Below, piece after piece: positions 1 to 7,791 of a DNA stretch of 13,765 bases (its first letter is position 1; each line of letters begins with the position of its first letter). The DNA is from JANYCG01 sp031428695 (GTDB lineage: Bacteria; Pseudomonadota; Gammaproteobacteria; Burkholderiales; Burkholderiaceae_C): assembly GCA_031428695.1 (NCBI GenBank), contig JANOYE010000388.1, positions 1 to 13,765 on the forward strand, read 5' to 3'. The position numbers and the translations under genes were made by a program. Under the pieces are notes generated by a model that worked only from the letters and a program-made list of their open reading frames with translations, searched no databases and had not been told where the DNA came from.

Positions 1-27
1 CTGAACTATCGGTTTTTTATTGTCCAA

Positions 28-411
28 TCAGGCTCGCACGAACAAGGTGCTGAGCGGATCATCACCCCATTGACGACTCCAGTGCCCATGAATCGCGGGG
101 TCAAAGATGGCGCCTGCGGGCAAGCGGTCATCCGAGAAAAAGTGCTCACCCGGCTTGAACACGCGCGATACCCCGCCCTGCAAACCAATCTCCATCTGGC
201 CCGTCAAAATGAAAACCCATTGTGGTGTGACCGTGCAGTGGAACTGGCTACGAAAACCCACCGGGCTGTGGCGCAACTGGTAGCCCCCCGATGCGCTCAG
301 TGTTGACAGCATGGACTGCGGATTGCCCTCGGGCAGCGCAATCGCTTCTTCGCGAAATTTCGCGATGCCGTCAATGTCTGTGAACAATATTACTTTGGTA
401 AAGGTAGTCAT
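28..411 (-). CDS. small single-domain cupin protein
   Basis: A 127-residue protein that looks like a stand-alone cupin barrel. The first cupin motif is around residues 52-76 (G52, H58, a Q near 64, G71, then MEIGL) and the second around 87-110 (PGEH at 87-90, then D104, H108 and H110). Candidate metal ligands are H58, H90, H108 and H110, but the usual glutamate of motif 1 is not obvious, so metal binding is uncertain. There is no signal peptide. It is the last gene of the leftward unit in this window, 66 bp after the zinc dehydrogenase gene, so it probably belongs to the same sugar-acid pathway. Cupins in such clusters can be sugar isomerases, epimerases or sensors; nothing here decides between them. 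The start is the only ATG that keeps the whole domain; its ribosome-binding site is weak. Confidence 0.8.
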   Translation of the reverse strand: MTTFTKVILFTDIDGIAKFREEAIALPEGNPQSMLSTLSASGGYQLRHSPVGFRSQFHCTVTPQWVFILTGQMEIGLQGGVSRVFKPGEHFFSDDRLPAGAIFDPAIHGHWSRQWGDDPLSTLFVRA

Positions 412-477
412 GGTGAATTTAAAAATGGAAGTGAGTTAACCGGCGTATTAACGGGCTTAAGAGATAACTCAATCCAC

Positions 478-1581
478 TCAATCCACCAGCGCGGGATCAA
501 ACGCAATCTGCACCTTCATTGACTGGCTCTTGTCCCCCGCCAGTTTGAACGCGTCCACCGCCTTGTCAAAGGCCACAATGTCGCTGATGACGGGGCGCCC
601 ATCAATCAGCCCCTGGTTCAGGAATCCAATGGCTACCGCAAACTCGGAATGAAATCTGAAGGTGCCGCGCAACTCGATCTCTTTGGCGACCAGCACATTG
701 AGTGGCACCGAGATATCGCCTCCCAAGCCAATGCTGACAATCACGCCCCCCGGCGCTACCACGGCCAGGCCACTGCGCAGGGCTTTGTCGCTGCCTGAGG
801 CCTCAAACATAACGTCGAACTGGCCCTTTTCGATGGCGTAAGGTGCCAGCCCGTCGGGGGTCGTGATCAGGTTGACAGTCTCATCCGCGCCCATTTTTTT
901 GGCGCATGCCAATGGCAAATCAGCAATGTCAGCCGCCACGATCAGCGCCGCGCCAGCCCGGCGCAAGCCTGCAATCAGCAGCGAGCCGATTGGCCCACAG
1001 CCAGTGACCAGCACTTTCTTGCCAAACACCGAACCGGCTCTTGAGATGGCATGCAGGCCGACGGACAAAGGCTCAGCCAGCGCGGCCTGCGACAAAGGCA
1101 GGCTGTCTGCCACGGCATGGGCTTGAGATTGCTCAATGACCAGAGACTCGCTGAATGCGCCCTGAATGTGGGGAAAAGGCATGGCGCTGCCGTAAAAACG
1201 CATCGAGAGGCAGTGTTGCTGCTGCCCAAGCTGGCAGAAGCGGCAATGGCCGCAGGGGCGCGAAGGCGAAATGGCAATGCGTTGGCCAGGCTTGAACCGT
1301 TTGACCTCGCTGCCCACTTCGGCCACCACGCCCGAGATTTCATGCCCCAAGGCCATCGGCTGCTTGATGCGCACCACGCCAAAACCACCGTGTTGGTAAT
1401 AGTGCAAGTCAGAGCCGCATATGCCGCCAAAGGCCACGCGCACGCGGAGTTGGTTTGCGGCCACTTGAACCGGGTTGTCGGCAGTGTCCGGGTCAAGCTG
1501 CTCGAGGCGCAGATCAAGCGCGCCATGGCACATCAACGCGCGGATGCGGCGCTGATCAGGGTCAAGGGAAGCGTCAGCCAT
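478..1581 (-). CDS. idnD: zinc-dependent medium-chain dehydrogenase, L-idonate 5-dehydrogenase-like
   Basis: A 367-residue cytoplasmic MDR-family enzyme of the sorbitol/L-idonate dehydrogenase group, expected to oxidise a secondary hydroxyl of a polyol or aldonate (L-idonate to 5-ketogluconate in the named family). Catalytic zinc ligands are C55 (GICGSD), H80-E81 (GHE) and E170 (AEPL). Structural zinc cysteines are C110, C113, C116 and C124. The Rossmann loop GCGPIG is at 194-199, and D218 at the end of the second strand suggests NAD+ over NADP+. The start chosen is the ATG at 1581, 4 bp past the ATPase stop codon. A longer frame upstream to 1686 reads through the ATPase gene and gives non-family residues. 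Most relatives begin near M17 (ATG at about 1533), which is an alternative start. Sorbitol or galactitol dehydrogenase activity is possible; the substrate assignment is inference. Confidence 0.85.
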   Translation of the reverse strand: MADASLDPDQRRIRALMCHGALDLRLEQLDPDTADNPVQVAANQLRVRVAFGGICGSDLHYYQHGGFGVVRIKQPMALGHEISGVVAEVGSEVKRFKPGQRIAISPSRPCGHCRFCQLGQQQHCLSMRFYGSAMPFPHIQGAFSESLVIEQSQAHAVADSLPLSQAALAEPLSVGLHAISRAGSVFGKKVLVTGCGPIGSLLIAGLRRAGAALIVAADIADLPLACAKKMGADETVNLITTPDGLAPYAIEKGQFDVMFEASGSDKALRSGLAVVAPGGVIVSIGLGGDISVPLNVLVAKEIELRGTFRFHSEFAVAIGFLNQGLIDGRPVISDIVAFDKAVDAFKLAGDKSQSMKVQIAFDPALVD

Positions 1582-1585
1582 GGCG

Positions 1586-2680
<1,095 letters not shown>

Positions 2681-2716
2681 GAGGCGGCTTTCTACGAATG
2701 AGAGGAATTCACGCGA

Positions 2717-3568
2717 TCAGGACTTCACAGCGCCCGCCGTGAGGCCAGAAACCATGTACCGCTTGAAGGCGTAATAAATAGCGGCCGGCGGCAACGCGTA
2801 GAGGAACCCAGTGGCCATCAACAGCTCCCACGGCGAATCGTCCGCCGCCAGGAAGTTGCCAAGCGCAACCGCCAAAGTCAAGTCGGTCTCTTTGGAGAGC
2901 AACAGGAATGCGTACAAGTATTCGTTCCAGGCTAAGAGCAACGCATAGGTGCCCACCGCGACCAGCGAGGGCACCATCAGCGGCAAATACACCAGCCGGA
3001 AAAGCTGCAGGGGCGTGGCGCCGTCCATGCGTGCGGCTTCGTCCAACTCAAACGGCAGTTTGTCAGACGCCTGTTTGAGCACCCAGATGCAATAGGGTGA
3101 CGCGATGGTGACCATCGACAAAATAAGCGACCAATGGTTGTTCAAAAGACCATAGGTGGCCATCGTTTTGTACATCGGCACCGCCAAAAACGCGGCGGGA
3201 ATGAAGTAGGTGAAGAGCGCCAAGTTCAGCACCGTGCGGCCGCCACGCACCTTCAAACGGCTGATCGCAAACGCCGCCATCGTCGCCACGATCAAGGTAA
3301 TGGCCCCTACCGCGAGCGCGATCCAGAGGGAATTGCCAAGTTGCTGCCAGAAGTGGTTCAGGTAGAAATGTTTCTGGTTGAAGACATGGTCGAAGTTTTG
3401 CAGCGTCGGCTCTTTGGGCCACAAGCGGCCCGACGTGGCTGTGTCGCGCGGGGAAATCGCGAACAAGAACATGTGGTAGACCGGAATGATCGTCCACAAG
3501 AAGACGGGAATGCCGACCAGCAGCAGCTTGGCTTCTGTGGTGACTTTTTTAATGCTGGGGACTTTCAT
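2717..3568 (-). CDS. CUT1 sugar ABC transporter permease (MalG/UgpE type)
   Basis: A 283-residue inner-membrane protein with about six hydrophobic segments, the first at residues ~15-37. The cytoplasmic EAA loop that docks on the ATPase is at about 177-200 (E177-A-A, MDGAT, then LPLMVPSL). This is the second of the two permeases that form the transport channel. Its ATG overlaps the stop codon of the first permease by 4 bp (ATGA at 3568-3565), the standard sign of translational coupling and 1:1 synthesis. The protein ends in a short hydrophilic tail (GAVKS), as in the MalG family. Length and topology are normal and nothing is missing. Confidence 0.95.
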   Translation of the reverse strand: MKVPSIKKVTTEAKLLLVGIPVFLWTIIPVYHMFLFAISPRDTATSGRLWPKEPTLQNFDHVFNQKHFYLNHFWQQLGNSLWIALAVGAITLIVATMAAFAISRLKVRGGRTVLNLALFTYFIPAAFLAVPMYKTMATYGLLNNHWSLILSMVTIASPYCIWVLKQASDKLPFELDEAARMDGATPLQLFRLVYLPLMVPSLVAVGTYALLLAWNEYLYAFLLLSKETDLTLAVALGNFLAADDSPWELLMATGFLYALPPAAIYYAFKRYMVSGLTAGAVKS

Positions 3569-4458
3569 TTGCTGAGGCGCTTCATCATGAAATAAACCAG
3601 CGGAAGGATCAGGGGTAGAGCGACGACGATGGACGCCATGGCAACATCGAGTTGATCTAGCCTTAAATACCGAATGCCCAACGTGGCCAGCACGTGGGTC
3701 AGATCGGCTGGCCCACCGCCTGTGAGCAGATAAACACTGTTGAAGTCACCCAACGTCCAGATCATCGACAGGATGGTCGAGGTGACAAACAAGGTGCGCA
3801 TCGACGGCCAGGTGATGAAGCGGAATTTTTGCCAGGTGCTGGCGCCGTCTACCGCAGCGGCCTCGTATTGCTCGGCAGGAATGGACATGCGCCCGGCCAC
3901 GAGGATCAGCGTCCAAAACGGCAGCGACTTCCAGATGTGCATCAACATTGAGAACGACAGCGCGAGAGTCGGGTCATTCAACCAGTTGGGACCATCCAGG
4001 CCGGTCAGTTTGAAAATAGTTTGGTTAATGACGCCCCACTCTGGATTCAGCATGAAACGCACCGACAAAATGGTCGGGATCGACGGCACCGCCCACGGCA
4101 GGATGAACAACACCGAGAGGATCTTGATCCACCAGCGGGTCTGCACAAAAAAGCCGGACAGGAACAGGGCGACGGCCATCTTCACATTGATGGCAACCAC
4201 CAGAAAAATAACCGTGTTGACCACACTGCGAAAGAAGATCGGGTCAGCAAATAACTTCACGTAACTCTCCGGGTGCCGGGCCAGCCACAGGCCATAACCC
4301 ACCGGGTACAACACCAGCACCACAAACACCAGCAGGTACGGCACCACAAACAAGCGGCCCCAGAACTCCCATTGGGAGACGGAACGCGAGCCGGCCCTGG
4401 CCACAGGTCGGCCTGCCGGCAATGGCGCGGAAACGACTTGGTTGGCGGCCTGGTTCAT
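3565..4458 (-). CDS. CUT1 sugar ABC transporter permease (MalF/UgpA type)
   Basis: A 297-residue inner-membrane permease. The first ~30 residues are hydrophilic and cytoplasmic. The first membrane segment is at ~35-60 and ends in VYPVGYGLWLA, followed by a short loop and further segments. The EAA loop is at ~199-221 (YEAAAVDGAS, then FITWPSM). A late GDFNSVYLLTGGGP stretch is typical of this permease group. It lies downstream of the binding-protein gene, separated from it by an 86-bp gap that carries a strong hairpin (4477-4511), and overlaps the second permease gene by 4 bp. It works with that permease, the ATPase and the binding protein as one importer. The substrate is unknown, probably a monosaccharide, polyol, sugar acid or small glycoside. 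Confidence 0.95.
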   Translation of the reverse strand: MNQAANQVVSAPLPAGRPVARAGSRSVSQWEFWGRLFVVPYLLVFVVLVLYPVGYGLWLARHPESYVKLFADPIFFRSVVNTVIFLVVAINVKMAVALFLSGFFVQTRWWIKILSVLFILPWAVPSIPTILSVRFMLNPEWGVINQTIFKLTGLDGPNWLNDPTLALSFSMLMHIWKSLPFWTLILVAGRMSIPAEQYEAAAVDGASTWQKFRFITWPSMRTLFVTSTILSMIWTLGDFNSVYLLTGGGPADLTHVLATLGIRYLRLDQLDVAMASIVVALPLILPLVYFMMKRLSK

Positions 4459-4476
4459 GGTGAATTCATTAAAAGC

Positions 4477-4511
4477 AATGGCGGCCGCGGTTTCGCGCCG
4501 CAGCCGCCATT
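4477..4511 (-). promoter_or_regulatory. intercistronic stem-loop between binding-protein and permease genes
   Basis: In the minus-strand RNA, a 14-base arm (AAUGGCGGCUGCGG) can pair with a second arm (CCGCGGCCGCCAUU) around a 7-base loop CGCGAAA. All positions pair, with one U-G wobble. On the message it sits 33 bases after the binding-protein stop codon, and the stem is followed by GCTTTTAATG, so the U-run is too short for a confident intrinsic terminator. Hairpins in this position in binding-protein operons are known to protect the upstream mRNA from 3' exonucleases or to end part of the transcripts, giving more binding protein than permease. That role here is inferred from position and structure. 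Confidence 0.7.
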
Positions 4512-4544
4512 TTCATTTCGGTCAAAGTCCGAAAACAAACACCA

Positions 4545-5921
4545 TCAGTTGGCGACCACCTTGATGCGGGCGATCATTTCATCGACGGCTTTGTCCACAG
4601 GCACCTTTTCAGACAGAACCCGGTTCGCCGCCTTGGCCCAGACGTTTTCGTTGTTCAGCACCGTGAACTTGTAGTTCTTGGTGAATTCAAACGGCGACGT
4701 GCCATTCATGAACTGGTTGTAAACGGCCAGACGGTGCGGGTCGCTCTTCCAAAAGGCGCTTTGTTGCGCCGCTTTGGTCACTGGGAACCAACGGCCCAGG
4801 GAGCCTTCCACGTAAGGCGTGAGGTTGGCGTCGTCGAGCATGAAGGCGACAAACTTCTTCGCCGCTTCCTTATTCTTCGCATCCTTGAAAATCACGCCGG
4901 TTTTCACCGCCGCCCGGTAAACCATCTTGCTGCCGTCTGGTTTGTTGGGGAAACCTGCGGTGGCGATTTTCTGCTCGTAGTTGGCTTTTGCCGTCGCGCG
5001 CTGCTCAGGCGTCAACGCCGTGTTGTTCATGTCGTCAAGCCACTTGGCGGCGATGGAGATCGTCGCGTTGTGGGTCAGCACCGTCGTCTTGTTGTGGAAG
5101 GCGACGTTGTTGTCCGGGTCTTTCCAGTTGGTGCTGGAAGGCGGTGTGCACCCTTTGGTGTAAACCGCTGTGTAGTCGGTCAAGGTGTTGATCAAACCCT
5201 GGCGCACCGCCGGGTCGTCAACCAAAAGTTTGCCGGAGTCGTTGACCAATTTCACGTTGTAGGCATCCATGAACGTCAAGAACGAGAAAAACGAGTCGCT
5301 CGAATCAACGCCCAGCGGCTGGCCGATGCCAAATGCCCGGTTGCCGCTTTTTTGGCGGTAGGCCGGTTGCACCTTCTCGCACCAGAAGTCCCAGTAACCC
5401 TTCCAGTCTTTGGGAATGTCAGACTCTTTGAAGCCAGAGTCAGTCAGCATGTCTTTCCAATACTGGATGTGCATGGTCTGCTGCTTGATGGGGAAGGCGT
5501 AATACGCGCGTTTTTGCGCCGCGTTGTTGAACAGGAACGTGGTCGACAGCGCAGAGGGCTCAAATTTGGCACGCATCGGGTCAATGATGCTGCTCACGTC
5601 TTCGAGCTTGCCTTCGTAGGCCCATTTGGCCGTCACCTGAAAATCGTACACGTCGCCATAAGACACATCGGGCGGGTTGCCGGCGTCAAGCGCTGCGACG
5701 GATTTCGGCACCATTTCCTGCGGCGCATAAAGCGACAGATCGATCTTGATTTTCGGATTTTTCGTTTCGAACTTCTTGATCGCAGCAAACAGCGCGTCAT
5801 CTTCGGCTTTGTAAAAACCCTTGCCCCACCATACGGTGAGTTTTTCCTGCGCGTGCGCCATGCCAGACGCCATCAGCGCCGTGCTAACGCAAGCCGCAGT
5901 GGCAAGCAATTTGAATTTCAT
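4545..5921 (-). CDS. periplasmic sugar-binding protein of the ABC importer (family 1)
   Basis: A 458-residue extracellular solute-binding protein, the capture component of the CUT1 importer. A clear Sec signal peptide occupies residues 1-24: MKFK, a hydrophobic core, then AHA before QEKLTVWW, with cleavage expected after A24. There is no lipobox cysteine at the cut, so the protein should be free in the periplasm. The mature part starts with LTVWWGKG and continues through the NPPDVSYGD and AFPIKQQTM stretches usual for family-1 binding proteins of about 400-450 residues. Many tryptophans and tyrosines fit stacking onto a sugar ring. Its start has a good Shine-Dalgarno (AGGAG, 8 bases before ATG). 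It is separated by 72 bp from the regulator gene upstream and is followed by a strong hairpin. The ligand is not identifiable from sequence. Confidence 0.93.
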   Translation of the reverse strand: MKFKLLATAACVSTALMASGMAHAQEKLTVWWGKGFYKAEDDALFAAIKKFETKNPKIKIDLSLYAPQEMVPKSVAALDAGNPPDVSYGDVYDFQVTAKWAYEGKLEDVSSIIDPMRAKFEPSALSTTFLFNNAAQKRAYYAFPIKQQTMHIQYWKDMLTDSGFKESDIPKDWKGYWDFWCEKVQPAYRQKSGNRAFGIGQPLGVDSSDSFFSFLTFMDAYNVKLVNDSGKLLVDDPAVRQGLINTLTDYTAVYTKGCTPPSSTNWKDPDNNVAFHNKTTVLTHNATISIAAKWLDDMNNTALTPEQRATAKANYEQKIATAGFPNKPDGSKMVYRAAVKTGVIFKDAKNKEAAKKFVAFMLDDANLTPYVEGSLGRWFPVTKAAQQSAFWKSDPHRLAVYNQFMNGTSPFEFTKNYKFTVLNNENVWAKAANRVLSEKVPVDKAVDEMIARIKVVAN

Positions 5922-5993
5922 GGGGAGGTCTCCTGTGGAGTGGTTTGTCGAGAGGAAAATTTTGTCAGAAAAGTTACTTAAAAGAATTAGGAC

Positions 5994-6737
5994 TTACGCG
6001 GCTTTCAAACGCACCGCCGGCTCGCTCACCTGCGGCAATCGCCTGCGTGAACCCAGAATGTGTTCGATATCGCGGTGCGCGCCATCAATCAGCACCAGAA
6101 TCGCCTTTTCCGCCTTTGCCGCGTCCCGCTCAATCACGGCGTCAAGAATCGCGCGGTGTTGCGGCAACGACCTGGCAGGCCCGTCTTTGCGTGCGGTGGA
6201 CAATTCAAAACTTGTTCGCAGCAAGGCGCTCAGGGCTTTGCCCATTTGGATCAACAACCGGTTGTGCGAAGCCTGCAACAAGCCTTGGTGAAACTTCAGG
6301 TCGTTCGAGACGTAGTCGCCGCCATTCACCACGGCGTGGGTCATGCCGGCAAAAGCCGCTTCAATGGCCTCGATGTCTTGCGCCGTGGCCCGCACTGCCG
6401 CAAACTTCACAGCGGCGGGCTCAACCACACGCCGAAGATCCTGCAAATCGCGGACAAAGTCGGGCGTCAAGCCAGCGCGCACCTGCCAGCGGATCACGTC
6501 GGCGTCAAACCAGTTCCATTGGTCAGACGGCAACACCCGCGTGCCGACTTTGGGGCCCGTGTGGATCAGCCCCTTGGCGACCAGTGACTTGACCGATTCG
6601 CGCACCACCGTTCGGCTCACACCCAGTTCCTCGCACAACAAAGGTTCTGGCGGTATCGCCATGCCCACGGCGTAGCGCCCCGCGACGATGGCTTCGCCCA
6701 GGAAGTCAACCGTATTGCCGTGAACGTTTTTGATCAT
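5994..6737 (-). CDS. FadR-subfamily GntR transcriptional regulator (DgoR-like)
   Basis: A 247-residue DNA-binding repressor or activator. An N-terminal winged helix-turn-helix spans ~8-69 (PPEPLLCEELGVSRTVVRES, with the recognition helix near 41-52). A C-terminal all-helical FCD ligand domain spans ~95-230. The FCD metal site can be read off as D146 and H150 (NDLKFHQ), H194 (PQHR) and H221 (GAHRD), the usual one Asp plus three His. FadR-type members near dehydratase/DgoK/DgoA genes commonly sense the sugar acid or its 2-keto-3-deoxy product. The likely target is the palindrome at 7751-7768 in the divergent gap, which would control both arms. Its gene follows the 2-hydroxyacid dehydrogenase gene by 40 bp, so the regulator would be made from the promoter it controls. 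The effector is inferred, not seen. Confidence 0.9.
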   Translation of the reverse strand: MIKNVHGNTVDFLGEAIVAGRYAVGMAIPPEPLLCEELGVSRTVVRESVKSLVAKGLIHTGPKVGTRVLPSDQWNWFDADVIRWQVRAGLTPDFVRDLQDLRRVVEPAAVKFAAVRATAQDIEAIEAAFAGMTHAVVNGGDYVSNDLKFHQGLLQASHNRLLIQMGKALSALLRTSFELSTARKDGPARSLPQHRAILDAVIERDAAKAEKAILVLIDGAHRDIEHILGSRRRLPQVSEPAVRLKAA

Positions 6738-6777
6738 GGCGGTGCGAAGATGATCCAGTAAGTGCGCGCAGGGCCAA

Positions 6778-7716
6778 TCAGGGAATCGGCGTCAACAACG
6801 CCTGGCCCGAGAAGTGCGCCTTCAAGTTGCCAAACGCCAGGTCGGCCATCGCCTTGCGGGTTTGCCAGGTCGCGCTGGCAGCGTGCGGCGACAAGACGAC
6901 GTTATCGCGGTCGATCAACGCCTGCGGCACATTGGGTTCCTTTTCAAAAACGTCCAGGCCCGCGCCCGCAATAACGCCATCGTCCAGTGCCTTGACCAAG
7001 GCGGCTTCATCCACCACGGAGCCACGCGCCACATTGATCAAATACCCTTCTTTGCCCAAAGCGGCCAGCACTTCGGCATTGATCAAACTCTTGGTGCCTG
7101 CGCCGCCAGGCGTGATGACCATCAAAAAATCGACCGCACCCGCAAGGGCAGCGGCATTGGGGAAATATGGGTAGGCCACGTCTTTGCGTTGCGTGCGGGT
7201 GGTGTAAGCGATGGACATGCCAAAGCCTTCAGCACGCCTGGCAATCGCCATGCCGATGCGACCCAGGCCGACGATGCCCAAACGCGCACCGCTCATCTTG
7301 CGGGCCAGCGGCGCCGGGCCGTTAAGCCATTTTCCAGCGCGCAAATACGCGTCGTTCTGCGGCAAACGCCGGGCCACGGCCAGCATCAAGGCCATGCCCA
7401 TATCGGCGACGTCATCGGTCAGCACATCGGGCGTGTTGGTTAAAGGAAGCCCACGCGCTTTGAGCGCTGGCACGTCGTAGCCGTCGTAGCCCACGCCAAA
7501 AACAGAAACCAGCTCCAGCGCAGGCAACTTGCCGATCAAATCAGCGCCGACCTTCGACTCCCCGCCGCCTGAAATCGCGCGGATGCGGGGGGCGATGGCG
7601 GCAAATGCCGCTGGGTCTGATTCATAGGTGCGGTCATGCACCGTGAATTCAGCCTGCAGCTTTTCCAGCAAATAGGGCCACAATTTGGCGACGACGAGCA
7701 CATCAGGTTTGGACAC
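6778..7716 (-). CDS. D-isomer-specific 2-hydroxyacid dehydrogenase (GhrB / 2-ketoaldonate reductase-like)
   Basis: A 312-residue NAD(P)H-dependent reductase of 2-keto acids to D-2-hydroxy acids. The nucleotide-binding GLGRIG is near residues 150-155. The catalytic triad can be read as Arg (~231, in NVARGS), Glu (~260, in DVFEKEP) and His (~278, in LSPHAAS). The length is normal for the glyoxylate/hydroxypyruvate and 2-ketogluconate reductase group. The start chosen is the GTG at 7716: GAGG lies 6 bases upstream, an excellent ribosome-binding site, and the protein then begins MSKPDVLVV. A TTG 12 bases further upstream overlaps that site and is unlikely. It is the first gene of the leftward unit. 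In this setting it may reduce 2- or 5-ketoaldonates to aldonates that feed the dehydratase encoded on the other arm; that link is inference. Confidence 0.88.
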   Translation of the reverse strand: MSKPDVLVVAKLWPYLLEKLQAEFTVHDRTYESDPAAFAAIAPRIRAISGGGESKVGADLIGKLPALELVSVFGVGYDGYDVPALKARGLPLTNTPDVLTDDVADMGMALMLAVARRLPQNDAYLRAGKWLNGPAPLARKMSGARLGIVGLGRIGMAIARRAEGFGMSIAYTTRTQRKDVAYPYFPNAAALAGAVDFLMVITPGGAGTKSLINAEVLAALGKEGYLINVARGSVVDEAALVKALDDGVIAGAGLDVFEKEPNVPQALIDRDNVVLSPHAASATWQTRKAMADLAFGNLKAHFSGQALLTPIP

Positions 7717-7791
7717 GGTTATCCTCAATTAAAAAGTCACTGAATTCGTTATCATATTACCATACGATGTTAGAAAAACCGGGCAAAAACC
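7717..7791. promoter_or_regulatory. divergent promoter region with candidate GntR operator (palindrome 7751-7768)
   Basis: This 75-bp gap separates the two divergent units and is clearly AT-richer than its surroundings. It contains the imperfect palindrome ATCATAT-TACC-ATACGAT at 7751-7768, whose 7-base arms match at 6 of 7 positions. Its size and inner ATAT/ATAC cores fit FadR-subfamily operators. On the minus strand TATGAT (7756-7751) matches a -10 box at five of six positions and lies inside the palindrome, so a bound regulator would block leftward initiation. A weaker rightward -10 (TACGAT, 7763-7768) also overlaps it. No convincing -35 box is seen on either strand. The regulator encoded at 5994-6737 is the natural binder; this is inferred from position and symmetry. 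Confidence 0.65.

Noticed and set aside
419..477. Short tandem patterns (TTAAC...TTAAC and AATCCACTC-AATCCACC) before the cupin gene
   Set aside because: Only one imperfect duplication each, over less than 20 bases, with no symmetry that would suggest an operator or terminator.
4734..5981. A 415-codon open frame on the plus strand
   Set aside because: It is antisense to the clearly real binding-protein gene, Arg/His/Val-rich, and matches no family; it is a shadow of GC-rich codon use.
5922..5993. A separate promoter and second operator before the binding-protein gene
   Set aside because: Only a good Shine-Dalgarno is visible; I could not find a credible -35/-10 pair or a copy of the 7751-7768 palindrome.
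7717..7728. TTG start for the 2-hydroxyacid dehydrogenase
   Set aside because: The TTG overlaps the GAGG that serves the GTG at 7716, and the family starts at that GTG.
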